Shown here in pieces: positions 45,651-53,787 of a DNA stretch of 64,000 bases; within the stretch, counting starts at the first letter, position 1; each line of letters begins with the position of its first letter. The DNA is from Oscillospiraceae bacterium (GTDB lineage Bacteria > Bacillota_A > Clostridia > Oscillospirales > CAG-272). Under the pieces are notes generated by a model. The model did not search any database. It was given only the letters and a program-made list of their open reading frames with translations, and was not told where the DNA came from. The stretch lies in the NCBI GenBank assembly GCA_015063335.1, contig SVUH01000004.1, positions 12,137-76,136 on the forward strand, read 5' to 3'. A program made the translations under genes and the position numbers.

Positions 45651-46727
45651 TTATAAATGCCACTTCGTGTACAATATTGAGCAAAAATCGTCCCCGGGAA
45701 GCTTTTGATAATACACGGTCAAAAGCGAACCATCAGATAGTTCGACCGTTGAAGGATAACCAAGATCCCAATCACTTCCCTCCTCGCTCACCGTGATCTC
45801 CGCGCCAAAAGTCACACCGCCGTCATAGCTTATTCTCGCGCGCTGACCATACGGATTTTCTCTGCGCCCATATGTCATAACCAGAGCTCCTGACGAGTGT
45901 AACAATAAGTGGGGCGGCGCTCCGCAAACATCAAGAGCCTGCGGCAGAGTCCACGTTTTTCCTCCGTCGTCGGAAAAGCAACGCATCACACCCAAATCGT
46001 ATTTAGTGGCGTCCCCGTAGTGTGCGCGGATGGCTACCACTATACGTCCATTATCAAGCTCGGCGGCGTGAAGCTCGTGCATCTGATCATTGTTTATTTC
46101 CTCGGGAATAGCGATTTTCGATAGGCAGCTCCAACTCTCTCCGTCATCACGGCTTTCAAAAGCATAGAGAGCTCCGTCCTCGTAATTTTCATCGTAGAAA
46201 GCCTTGCCAACGAACAAAAGATTACCGTTTTTCAGCTTTATCGGTCCGTGCGGCGACTGGACGGGCACTTTTACCGCGCGTCCCCACGTTTTTCCCCCAT
46301 CACGAGACAAACGAACGAAGGATCCCGCGTGATTTTGTTCCTCGGATAAGTTTTCCCAGCGTTTGACGAGTCCGAGTGCCATTTCGTTGGTAACGCAATT
46401 CTCGTAATGACTGAGCCAATTATTTTTGTTAAAATAAAATTCGCGAGGGTGATTAAAATAGCCCAAAAGCAACTTGCCGTCACCAAGACTTGTAATGCCT
46501 CCGTCGCGGTCGTCAAGCTCGGTATCGTTGACGATCATTGGCAGAGACCAGCTCTCGCCCTCGTCATAGCTTACGTACATAAGGTTTTTTCCAAACGGAC
46601 ATATGTGTCCGAGTCTGTGTCCCGAAGAGACGACGTACAAAATGCCCTTTTCGTCCCGACACACGGTAGGCCACCCCTGATAGCGGAAAAGACCTCCCTC
46701 GGTTCTGTTAACAATGCCAAATTTCAT
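45651..46727 (-). CDS. Sialidase-like BNR/Asp-box protein
   Basis: 358 residues. Five Asp-box motifs (SYDEGESW, SRDGGKTW, SRDDGESW, SDDGGKTW, SYDGGVTF) define a six-bladed beta-propeller. FRYQGWPTVCRD resembles the active-site start of sialidases. No signal peptide, so it acts in the cytoplasm or on imported sugars. Exo-sialidase is possible but the full arginine triad was not verified. RBS GGAGG; ATG at 46727 preferred over 46748. Downstream of and cotranscribed with pnuC. Confidence 0.8.
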   Translation of the reverse strand: MKFGIVNRTEGGLFRYQGWPTVCRDEKGILYVVSSGHRLGHICPFGKNLMYVSYDEGESWSLPMIVNDTELDDRDGGITSLGDGKLLLGYFNHPREFYFNKNNWLSHYENCVTNEMALGLVKRWENLSEEQNHAGSFVRLSRDGGKTWGRAVKVPVQSPHGPIKLKNGNLLFVGKAFYDENYEDGALYAFESRDDGESWSCLSKIAIPEEINNDQMHELHAAELDNGRIVVAIRAHYGDATKYDLGVMRCFSDDGGKTWTLPQALDVCGAPPHLLLHSSGALVMTYGRRENPYGQRARISYDGGVTFGAEITVSEEGSDWDLGYPSTVELSDGSLLTVYYQKLPGDDFCSILYTKWHL

Positions 46728-46741
46728 GATACGCCTCCTTA

Positions 46742-47416
46742 TTAACATCTATCTTTTATCTGTTCGCGGTATTTCTTCGTCCAAGTTACCGCTGATTCGA
46801 CCACCATTATCAAATTATAGCACGATATGAATACGTAATTTATATTGGCAGGATTTTGAGTTGTTATAACTATCCATAAAGTCAGACTCACCATACAAGA
46901 CACGGTATTTATGTATTGAGCCTCGATGAATCTGAGCGCACTGAGCACCGACACGAGTATTCCCGCAACGAACAAATAGCAGTCCACCACGGGATAGCTG
47001 CCCGAAATAAATGACGAAAGTCCGAAATATGCTGCCGCCCACGCGGGTACGAGCGACAAAAGCGCCACCGAAAGCCACTTGGGCGACAAGGAGGCAAAAC
47101 GCGTGCTTACGATACCGCTTGAATGTCTTTTCCAGTTAAAAAACGAAAATATCTGTATTGGAAAAGAGATCAGAATTGACGACATTGCCGAGAAGTACAA
47201 GCCCTCTCCAATATAAACTATGCCATATACCGCCGCATTGAGTCCGCCGAGCAAAAAGGTATATCTGTTTGCCCTCGCCGACAAAAGCATCACAAGCAAG
47301 GTCACAAGAGTTGGCAGAGTTTTTATAAAACTCTGCTGACGCCATACGGCAAAAAAAATTATGAGCGCACCCGTGACACCCACGACTGCATAATTGAATA
47401 TCTTAAGACGTTTCAT
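46742..47416 (-). CDS. pnuC: PnuC-like nicotinamide riboside transporter
   Basis: 224 residues with about seven transmembrane helices. SARANRYTFLLGGLNAAVYGIVYIGEGLYFSAMSSILISFPIQIFSFFNWKRHSSG matches the PnuC family pattern. PnuC proteins import NR or other vitamin-like compounds by facilitated diffusion. Pairing with a sialidase-like gene 14 bases downstream is odd; the true substrate may be a sugar-related compound (inference). ATG at 47416 with GAGGATAG upstream. Confidence 0.78.
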   Translation of the reverse strand: MKRLKIFNYAVVGVTGALIIFFAVWRQQSFIKTLPTLVTLLVMLLSARANRYTFLLGGLNAAVYGIVYIGEGLYFSAMSSILISFPIQIFSFFNWKRHSSGIVSTRFASLSPKWLSVALLSLVPAWAAAYFGLSSFISGSYPVVDCYLFVAGILVSVLSALRFIEAQYINTVSCMVSLTLWIVITTQNPANINYVFISCYNLIMVVESAVTWTKKYREQIKDRC

Positions 47417-47613
47417 CACACTATCCTCACTAGCGATATTTTATCACATATAAATTCGCGTGAAAAGTAACAAAAAGGAACTCTTCTTTGCGAGTTTTTC
47501 CGTTTTGTGCTGTTTTTTGCGTTTTTATATTGAAGGCGGGCTCAAAATATGATAAAATATCAAAAAGACGCGCGATATCAAACCTTCCTCGTCACAAATA
47601 AAGGAGTCAAGCC

Positions 47614-48498
47614 ATGAACACTCAAAACTACTCAAACTCTCTGCAAATCCCCGTCAAAGTCGGGCGTCTATGCGCAATATTTTGTACCGACTGCGCTCCG
47701 CGCGTTGTAAATGATCAATGCGCGTCAAATCTGCACGACCACCACGATTACGAGCTTCGCTATGTAGCAAAGGGCACCTGCCACCAGATGATCGCCGGCA
47801 AAAAGCACATGGCGCAAAAAGGGGATATAATAATCGTTCATCCGCGCGAATATCATCTTCAAGAGTTGCCTTGCGGCGAAGCGGAACAATACACGGTAAG
47901 GTTTTCCGTCGCACCTGCCACAAGCGAGCGTGCAGACCAAAAGGCGTTTGACATTGCAACGGAGTTTCTCAATTCCGCAAGAATTCTTCATGACGAAAAT
48001 TGCGAGCTATTGCCTCTATTTCAAGCACTGGCGCGCGAGCTGGAAAACCGAAGTTTCGGATTTGTGAGCAACATCCGCTCCGCGTGTGCCATGCTTATGA
48101 CTTGCCTGTTGCGCTTGTCACACAACGATATGAGCAAGATATATCCCGCAGAGGAACTTAAATATCACGATTTTGAACGCCGTACGATCGACGCCTTTCT
48201 CTTCGAGAGCGCGTACCGAGGCGGCGGCAAAACAAGTGAGCTTGCAAAGCAGATGTGCGTAAGCGAACGGCAGATAAACAATATTATGCACAAACGCTTC
48301 GGTATGTCCTTTGTTGCCAAGATAAACGAGATCCGCCTCGAGCAAGCCGCCGTCCTGCTATTGCATACCGACCGCCCCATTGAGCAGATACTCGGCGAAT
48401 GCGGTTTTAAGAATTACAATTATTTTTCAAAGTGCTTCAAAAACAGATTCGGCACAACACCAACAAAATACCGCGCATCGCACACGTCTGTAAAATAA
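47614..48498 (+). CDS. AraC-family transcriptional regulator
   Basis: 294 residues. N-terminal cupin-like sensor domain (LHDHHDYELRYVAKGTCHQMIAGKKHMAQKGDIIIVHPREYH), C-terminal double HTH (KTSELAKQMCVSERQINNIMHKRFGMSF, EQILGECGFKNYNYFSKCFKNRFGTTPTKYR). Divergent from pnuC and the sialidase-like gene, which it probably controls; a sugar ligand is likely. RBS AAAGGAG. Confidence 0.87.
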   Translation: MNTQNYSNSLQIPVKVGRLCAIFCTDCAPRVVNDQCASNLHDHHDYELRYVAKGTCHQMIAGKKHMAQKGDIIIVHPREYHLQELPCGEAEQYTVRFSVAPATSERADQKAFDIATEFLNSARILHDENCELLPLFQALARELENRSFGFVSNIRSACAMLMTCLLRLSHNDMSKIYPAEELKYHDFERRTIDAFLFESAYRGGGKTSELAKQMCVSERQINNIMHKRFGMSFVAKINEIRLEQAAVLLLHTDRPIEQILGECGFKNYNYFSKCFKNRFGTTPTKYRASHTSVK

Positions 48499-48520
48499 CG
48501 AAGGACGTGTATCATAAAAA

Positions 48521-48554
48521 AGTCCGCACGCCATAAAAACGTGCGGATTTTTTG
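48521..48554 (+). terminator. Terminator of the AraC regulator gene
   Basis: AGTCCGCACG-ccataaaaa-CGTGCGGATTTTTT. Confidence 0.88.
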
Positions 48555-48577
48555 TTACCGTGTCAGAACTTTGCGCT

Positions 48578-48728
48578 TTATTGTTTTGGAACGTTGCCAA
48601 TGATAAAGAGTGGGTGCTTTTTGGCGTTGACCATAAGTATGTAGACCATGGCAAAAATGTGGTCATTCCCGCAACAAACTCGGTCTTTACCGAAGTTCCG
48701 CGCTCCTTGAGCTTAAAAAACGTTCCAT
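48578..48728 (-). pseudogene. N-terminal remnant of an NCS2-family nucleobase permease
   Basis: Reading the minus strand across two one-base gaps gives MERFFKLKERGTSVKTEF, VAGMTTF, FAMVYILMVNAKK, then an unrelated GNVPKQ and a stop. This is the conserved start of PbuG/AzgA-type permeases. One T is missing from the tract after MERF and one from the tract in TTFF. Only about 45 residues survive of a protein of roughly 430, so it is a pseudogene. It still has AAGGAAA before its ATG. Confidence 0.7.
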
Positions 48729-48764
48729 TGTTTGTTTCCTTGCCAATAAATGCTAAAGCATTAG

Positions 48765-48789
48765 AAAAATGCCCTTTCGGGCATTTTTC
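48765..48789 (-). terminator. Terminator of the DUF4097 gene
   Basis: AAAAATGCCC-tttc-GGGCATTTTT, about 70 bases downstream of the minus-strand stop at 48859. Confidence 0.78.
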
Positions 48790-48858
48790 AGTTTACTTGA
48801 TTATCCACAAAAACAAAATAATTACAAGCGTTTTGCGTTATTCTTTTTTGATGGAACA

Positions 48859-49821
48859 TTATTTGACAGTAATTCTAATATCTCCCGTATCGGTGGTTAT
48901 CTGGCATTTTCCGCCGGATACCGAATGGGGAACGTCAATTGATCCTGTGTCGGTCTTTACGATGAATATCTTTTGTGAAAGCAGACTTCCAACAACGTCA
49001 CCCGTATCGGTTTTGACAAATATCTCGGCGGCATCGCAGCCTTCAAAGCGCACGTCACCCGTATCCCGTTCAACAGAGAGCTTTTCCGTTGAAATAACGT
49101 TTTTCATGGATATATCGCCGGTGTCCCCGCGGGAAATAAGGTTTTTGCAGCGAATGTCGATGAGCTGCACTCTACCCGTTGAAACCCCGACAAAGAACTC
49201 GCCTTTGCAAGCAATTTGCGACGCAGTTATCCTTCCTGTTGACGTGGAGAGGGAAATAGAATTCGCGGATGTGCTTTCCACAATTATGCTGCCCGTGTCG
49301 GTCTTTATCCTTACGTGTCCGGAAGAGGAGGCGAAATTTGTTATGCTTCCTGTATCTTCGGATATGTCAATGCTTGTAAATTTGTAGTCCTTTGGGATGC
49401 TTACGTCGCCCGTGTCGGAGTTTATTGAAAGCGCGCCGTAGTCACCCTTGGGAATATATACGGTTATGCTTGGAGAGCTGAAATTAATGCCGATATGCTC
49501 GTACCATTTCCTGCTGTCCAATACGCTTATCAGCAAGGTTCCGTCCTTCACGGAAACCGAGTGCTTTAAGTTGCTCTGCTCGTAGCACACCACGGAGCAG
49601 CTTGAGTCTTGGGAAACGACAAATTTTACGTCAGCCGTGTTGGTGTTGATCGATATGGACGAAAACTCTTCGGTTATTTGATGCTGATTGGTTTCATATT
49701 TGCTTGTAGACAGTGCTGTGAAATTCCATTTAAGCATAGTCATAATTCCTCCAAAGATAATACTTCCGATCAATACAAGGGAAGCGGCAATTATCAGCCA
49801 TACTTTTGCGCTTTTAGTCAT
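48859..49821 (-). CDS. DUF4097 family beta-repeat protein
   Basis: 320 residues. One N-terminal transmembrane helix (about 8-28), then a repeated beta structure with DTGD/DTGS turns (INSDTGDVSIP, IKTDTGSIIVE, SRGDTGDISMK, VERDTGDVRFE, VKTDTGDVVG) typical of DUF4097. Predicted to be an extracytoplasmic right-handed beta-helix. With PadR and DUF1700 it forms a module known across Firmicutes and linked there to envelope stress; the exact job is unknown. Start overlaps the DUF1700 stop by 8 bases. Confidence 0.85.
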   Translation of the reverse strand: MTKSAKVWLIIAASLVLIGSIIFGGIMTMLKWNFTALSTSKYETNQHQITEEFSSISINTNTADVKFVVSQDSSCSVVCYEQSNLKHSVSVKDGTLLISVLDSRKWYEHIGINFSSPSITVYIPKGDYGALSINSDTGDVSIPKDYKFTSIDISEDTGSITNFASSSGHVRIKTDTGSIIVESTSANSISLSTSTGRITASQIACKGEFFVGVSTGRVQLIDIRCKNLISRGDTGDISMKNVISTEKLSVERDTGDVRFEGCDAAEIFVKTDTGDVVGSLLSQKIFIVKTDTGSIDVPHSVSGGKCQITTDTGDIRITVK

Positions 49822-50419
49822 ATTGCTCCCCCTTTCCTATAAAGCATTTTTTTATACCCAGAGCTATTTTTTTGGTAAGCGTCGCTGTGCCCTTGGTTGC
49901 CGCGTTGCAACCAAAGAACAAAAAGATCGCAAGCCCCGCGCACACAAGTCCCGCACCGATCAATGCGACGCCTGAAAGTCCCTGACCGATCACCGCCAGA
50001 ACAACGCCCGCCCCTATGCCGGCGACAAAGCAAGCCGCAAAGCAAGCGAATATTGCCCAAATAGAAACTATGAGCGACCACAGAACCACATACACCGCAA
50101 TAATCACGACCAATGCGGCAGCCGCCAAGGAAAGCCATATCGGAGAACCGAGTGCCAAAAGCACGATCTCCCATGCTCGCAGCCGTCTTTTAGGTCTGAT
50201 TCGTTCCTTTGCTATTTTTGCAAAAGGGATATCCTTTATGATCTGCGCGGATATTTCGTCCAGCGACCCGATGTCCGCAACGGCTTCTTGCTCTGTGAGC
50301 CCGTCTTCCATTCTGTCGTCTATCATCTCGCCGTAAAAGGCGAGACGCTCTTCAAGCTCTTGTGCCGGTAATCCCGAAAGACTTGCCCTGAGCTTGTCAA
50401 GAAATTCTTGTTTGAGCAT
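49814..50419 (-). CDS. DUF1700 family membrane protein
   Basis: About 201 residues. The N-terminal 60 residues (EFLDKLRASLSGLPAQELEERLAFYGEMIDDRMEDGLTEQEAVADIGS) are the DUF1700/HAAS-type helical module. Hydrophobic segments follow (about 80-180). It overlaps the PadR gene end and the DUF4097 start, so the three are coupled. ATG at 50419 is preferred because GGGGG lies 9 bases upstream; ATG at 50428 would overlap that site. Confidence 0.82.
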   Translation of the reverse strand: MLKQEFLDKLRASLSGLPAQELEERLAFYGEMIDDRMEDGLTEQEAVADIGSLDEISAQIIKDIPFAKIAKERIRPKRRLRAWEIVLLALGSPIWLSLAAAALVVIIAVYVVLWSLIVSIWAIFACFAACFVAGIGAGVVLAVIGQGLSGVALIGAGLVCAGLAIFLFFGCNAATKGTATLTKKIALGIKKCFIGKGEQYD

Positions 50420-50732
50420 TTTTGTCATCCCCCTTTGTTATGAATTGATACATTGACATGACTTCGCGCCACTCGTCCTTAAAGTCCTCGATGCGCGCAA
50501 GTCCCGCCCTTGTGATATGATAGTATTTTCGAAGTCTGCCGTTGTGTTCTGCCGTTCGCACGGTCAGCATGTCAGAATTCTCCAATCTTTTCAGTATCGT
50601 ATATAGAGTGGATTCGGACATTTCGATATATGGCTTCATATCTTTGATGATCTTGTATCCGTATGAGTCCTCGTCCTTGATGGCGGCTAATACGCATACG
50701 TCAAGTATACCTCGCTTTAATTGAATATCCAT
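50397..50732 (-). CDS. PadR family transcriptional regulator
   Basis: 111 residues, the small PadR form. Winged HTH: MDIQLKRGILDVCVLAAIKDEDSYGYKIIKDMKPYIEMSESTLYTILKRLENSDMLTVRTAEHNGRLRKYYHITRAG with a short dimerisation helix. First gene of padR-DUF1700-DUF4097 and probably autoregulated at the palindrome over its -35 box. RBS GGAG. Confidence 0.9.
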   Translation of the reverse strand: MDIQLKRGILDVCVLAAIKDEDSYGYKIIKDMKPYIEMSESTLYTILKRLENSDMLTVRTAEHNGRLRKYYHITRAGLARIEDFKDEWREVMSMYQFITKGDDKNAQTRIS

Positions 50733-50780
50733 GTATTTCTCCGATCTGTTATCTTGGCAATGCTATGCCTTACGTAATAC

Positions 50781-50813
50781 ATCATATCACGAAGTATTGT
50801 TCTTGTCAATACT
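50781..50813 (-). promoter_or_regulatory. PadR promoter with overlapping palindrome
   Basis: Minus-strand TTGACA (50804-50809), 17-base spacer, TATGAT (50781-50786). AGTATTG-ttcttgt-CAATACT (50793-50813) covers the -35 box and is a likely PadR operator. Confidence 0.72.
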
Positions 50814-50858
50814 TTTTTGAAAAAATTTTTCGGCACACTGCTAATTAATTACAAAAAT

Positions 50859-50885
50859 CGGCTTGAACTTACTGTTCAAGCCGCT
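50859..50885 (-). terminator. Terminator-like hairpin on the minus strand
   Basis: CGGCTTGAAC-ttact-GTTCAAGCCG, followed on the minus strand by ATTTTTG. It ends an unidentified transcript. Confidence 0.7.
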
Positions 50886-51205
50886 ATATAAGTAGCCATA
50901 CAAGCAGAGCAATAACCCCACAAGTAATAAAGCAAGCCACCACAAGACTTTTCTTTATAGATACAAGAGCCACAAGTAAAAAGAAAAAGCCTTGCAGAAT
51001 TATCTTCTACAAGACTTATTTCTATATTTGTTCAGCTTGTGTGCTTTTTAGCCCTTGCCGAATGTGTGAGTGAGAACCTTGATAGTCAAATTATTCCCAT
51101 TCGCTTAAATTAGCATTATATTGAGTGAATTTTGGTCTTTCCACACGGTTTTTTGGGGGATTTGACCGCCTTTTTCTGCTTCGTCTATGGAGTCTGCGAA
51201 AAAAC

Positions 51206-51231
51206 GGTATCAAAATGGTATCAATGATACC
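51206..51231. repeat. GGTATCA direct and inverted repeats
   Basis: GGTATCA at 51206-51212 and 51217-51223, then TGATACC at 51225-51231. The last pair is a palindrome with a one-base centre. Possible recombinase or repressor site. Confidence 0.5.
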
Positions 51232-51322
51232 ACCCGGAAAACACAGTTTTTAGGGTTGATTTATTATACCATAAAAGCGGAATAAATACAAGAGGTTTTG
51301 CAAAAAACTGAAATTTTTGTTG

Positions 51323-51351
51323 TTGAAAAAAGTATTATTTTATGATATAAT
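51323..51351 (+). promoter_or_regulatory. Promoter of the 51388 gene
   Basis: TTGAAA (51323-51328), 17-base spacer, TATAAT (51346-51351). Confidence 0.7.
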
Positions 51352-51387
51352 AAATACGGATTTAATACATTGAACGGAGGAAATATT

Positions 51388-51882
51388 ATGGAGTTGTTTT
51401 TTTCAATTACCACATTAATATTTTCAGCAATAGCAATAGGCATTTCAATTTATACTGTGAACAAACAAAACAAATTAGGCTTATTTGATAAGAGATATGA
51501 TGTGTTTCATACCGCCAACTTCTTAATAGTTGTTGCAAAGACAGTTATAAATACTGCCGATCACTCCGAAAAAGAAATTTTGAGTGCTTGCAGAAATAGC
51601 TATTTTGAGGTCAATTTTTTGAATTCACAAAACTGTGACAAAAATGATTTGAAATCATTTTACCACAATTTATGTCTTTGCGCATCAAAAGCAGAATGCT
51701 TATTTCCTAAAAAACATATGGGTGTGTACAACATTTTTTTGAATACATTTATTAATTACTTTCCTAATGCAATTGATGGCAAAAACACCCTTTCTAACAA
51801 AAACGAGCTAATAGCAGCGCTTAATATTTTAGAAAAAGAGAAGGTTATGGAAAAATTAGAAAAATATATAAAAATCGGATAA
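51388..51882 (+). CDS. Membrane-anchored protein of unknown function
   Basis: 164 residues. One N-terminal transmembrane helix (about 4-24), then NKQNKLGLFDKRYDVFHTANFL and a helical cytoplasmic domain with several Cys. The LFDKRYDVF-type segment after a single membrane helix occurs in small proteins near mobile or defence genes, but I do not recognise the family. Composition is more A/T-rich than neighbours, suggesting transfer. ATG at 51388 with CGGAGG; TTG at 51370 is rejected. Has its own promoter and terminator. Confidence 0.65.
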   Translation: MELFFSITTLIFSAIAIGISIYTVNKQNKLGLFDKRYDVFHTANFLIVVAKTVINTADHSEKEILSACRNSYFEVNFLNSQNCDKNDLKSFYHNLCLCASKAECLFPKKHMGVYNIFLNTFINYFPNAIDGKNTLSNKNELIAALNILEKEKVMEKLEKYIKIG

Positions 51883-51885
51883 CAC

Positions 51886-51922
51886 AAAAAGCGATGGTCA
51901 TTCTTTGTTGATCATCGCTTTT
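51886..51922 (+). terminator. Terminator of the 51388 gene
   Basis: AAAAGCGATG(g)TCA / (a)TGATCATCGCTTTTT hairpin followed by a T run. Confidence 0.82.
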
Positions 51923-51949
51923 TGATTTTAAAATATTAAATGATTCGTG

Positions 51950-52117
51950 TTAACGAACTAATACTATGTTATCCTGTGTTTTGATTGCCGCGTCACGCAT
52001 CATCGCTTGCACTTCTTCCTTGGTACACTTGTAATCACCCTCACCGTTTCGACGATAACTTCCCGAAAGAGGATTGCCGTCGATATACACGGGCTTATCG
52101 CTGCGCGGTGCGGAGGT
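51950..52117 (-). pseudogene. Internal/C-terminal fragment of an AlbA_2-type ATP-binding protein
   Basis: Minus-strand frame with no start codon reads SDKPVYIDGNPLSGSYRR, NGEGDYKCTKEEVQAMMRDA, AIKTQDNIVLVR and stop. This matches the conserved stretch of Schlafen/AlbA_2-domain proteins (GNPLxGxYRRxGEGDYxCT). Both flanks are lost; a stop (TGA) sits just upstream. It is a gene remnant, typical of recombined accessory regions. Confidence 0.68.
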
Positions 52118-52164
52118 TCAGCCTTTTTTATGGAGTTTTGCTATTATGTTGAAGACATTTTTAA

Positions 52165-53685
52165 CTAAAGGGTTTGTTTTATCCACCACCCGGGTTTACC
52201 GTTAGTTTCAATACCACCGTTAGAATTAAAAGTGAATTTAAATCCAGAGTTCTCGCACCAATTTATAAAATCCGAAACGTTTTTGTCTCCGATAATCCAA
52301 AAGAGCCCGCTTGTTTTTCTATTGTCCACATAAGAAATTTTTAGAGATTTGAGAAGAGTTAAAATGTTATGGAGTTTGTCAATTGAATCGCTATCGGCGT
52401 TTTCAGAAGGTTGAGGGGAAGAACTTTGCTTTGCATTAGGAAAACTTGATGAGTCAATCGTTGTAAATTCATATTTAGTAATAATTATTCTCATCTTGTC
52501 TTTTTGTTTTGGTTTGTCAACTGTCAAAACATAGCTGTCGCGCCCATTGCTTTCGTAGTATAGCTGATTGATAATTGGGTCCATGTTATGTGGATTGTGA
52601 GATTTAATTTCTAAAACAGCGTTGGGATTTGATAAATCACATAAAGCAAGAATGTTTTTGTTTGGATGGATTACCAATTCTTGCGATACAATATGTTGAT
52701 TTTTGAATATATCTTGTTTTATGTAATCTCTGACTGGAGCAAACTCGTTCATTAAGAGCAACAATAAATCGTTAAGCTTTGATACTTTTGATTCGTCCTT
52801 GCGTTCTGTTGGACTAACTGTGCCGTCGTAATTCAATTGGATATTAATCTGGTCGTCAAGGCAAGGCATTTTGCCAATATATTTAAGTTTTTTCTTGTTT
52901 TCAACAAGAAAACTCCGTGAATCGATTTTTTCAACATTAAGCATTACGTTTATCAAATGTTCAAAAACGATTCCTATCATATTAGCAGGAATTGTTGCGA
53001 TTTTTATATTTGTTACGTCAAATCTTTTCACTTCTTTTGATGTATAGTGAAATTTAGGCATATTTTGGACATAATATTTGAAATTGGGGTAGTTAACTAA
53101 ATAACTTGCTGGAACAATATAATCTTCGCTCAATTCAAAAGCCCTGTTATCCGTAATTAACAACTTGTGGTTGTCCATTTTTTTGAAGAGTTCCCATTCT
53201 AACAAGCAATCGTTGGCTCCGGTGTGAATTTTTTTGATACCATCAATTCCGTACAGACGGCACAAATTATCTTTTGTAACACAGCTCTTTACAAATTGGG
53301 CGGAATAGGAAATAATGTTTCTTTTAAAATTAAAAAAATGAAGTTTATGATAACCACACAAGCCCTTTCTTTTGAAGTAATTTTTGATAAATTTCTCGTC
53401 AAGATTTCCGTAAGTAAGGATAGTTCGGTTACACAAATCATATTCGGTGATAAGATCATCGACTTCTTTTTGAGATAGAGGATTGGTGGATTCTATGTCC
53501 TTTTTGGTGATACCGTTGACGTGAGATGTGTAAACATCAGAATTTAATTCTAGAGGCAGAAACCTATTATATAATTTCCCAGTGTCGGGTTGATAGATAG
53601 AAATGGATAGTAAATCGTGTTTCAAGGAAGACAATCCGTTTGTTTCTACATCCAAGACAACATAGTCGCTTTCGTTAATATTCAC
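52165..53685 (-). CDS. Fused DEDDh 3'-5' exonuclease and PD-(D/E)XK nuclease-like protein
   Basis: 506 residues. Residues 7-170 are a DnaQ-like exonuclease: D12 and E14 in YVVLDVETNG, HVNGIT, and H154-x4-D159 (HTGAND). Residues about 335-400 hold a PD-(D/E)XK-like core: D350 in ILALCDLSNPN, then E359-I-K361 in AVLEIKSH, and a later QLYYESNGRDSYVLTV. Residues 448-506 form a small C-terminal domain ending GGIETNGKPGWWIK. GTG at 53685 has GGAGG 5 bases upstream; the TTG at 53724 lacks an RBS. Likely DNA repair or phage defence; the exact target is unknown. Confidence 0.72.
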   Translation of the reverse strand: MNINESDYVVLDVETNGLSSLKHDLLSISIYQPDTGKLYNRFLPLELNSDVYTSHVNGITKKDIESTNPLSQKEVDDLITEYDLCNRTILTYGNLDEKFIKNYFKRKGLCGYHKLHFFNFKRNIISYSAQFVKSCVTKDNLCRLYGIDGIKKIHTGANDCLLEWELFKKMDNHKLLITDNRAFELSEDYIVPASYLVNYPNFKYYVQNMPKFHYTSKEVKRFDVTNIKIATIPANMIGIVFEHLINVMLNVEKIDSRSFLVENKKKLKYIGKMPCLDDQINIQLNYDGTVSPTERKDESKVSKLNDLLLLLMNEFAPVRDYIKQDIFKNQHIVSQELVIHPNKNILALCDLSNPNAVLEIKSHNPHNMDPIINQLYYESNGRDSYVLTVDKPKQKDKMRIIITKYEFTTIDSSSFPNAKQSSSPQPSENADSDSIDKLHNILTLLKSLKISYVDNRKTSGLFWIIGDKNVSDFINWCENSGFKFTFNSNGGIETNGKPGWWIKQTL

Positions 53686-53713
53686 AGGATCCTCCGTTCT
53701 GTTTCTATGCAAA

Positions 53714-53743
53714 TGCCTGTCCAATTTTTATCAAGAGGACAGG
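53714..53743 (-). terminator. Hairpin after guaA
   Basis: TGCCTGTCC ... GGACAGGCG with a 12-base loop; minus-strand tail ATTTGC. Weak terminator for guaA that also overlaps the nuclease leader. Confidence 0.45.
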
Positions 53744-53787
53744 CGTTTGGACATTAGGTTTTTGCTTTGATAAACAGCTGCTTTTGC

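Larger units (their letters stand above)
50733..51322. other. Accessory-region gap with repeats and no confident gene
   Basis: Minus strand: a short hydrophobic frame (VALVSIKKSLVVACFITCGV..., about 36 residues, no good start) ends just before a terminator at 50859-50883 (CGGCTTGAAC/GTTCAAGCCG). A hairpin CTTGCAGAA/TTCTACAAG lies near 50993-51015. At 51206-51231, GGTATCA occurs twice and then inverted (GGTATCA-aaat-GGTATCA-a-TGATACC). The last resembles an integrase or attachment-site motif. I see no complete gene. Confidence 0.4.

Noticed and set aside
48560..49387. 275-residue plus-strand frame across the DUF4097 region
   Set aside because: Antisense to a well-supported DUF4097 gene and to the NCS2 remnant; no family features.
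50900..51010. Small hydrophobic peptide gene (toxin-like) on the minus strand
   Set aside because: About 36 hydrophobic residues end before a terminator, but no ATG/GTG/TTG with an RBS was found.
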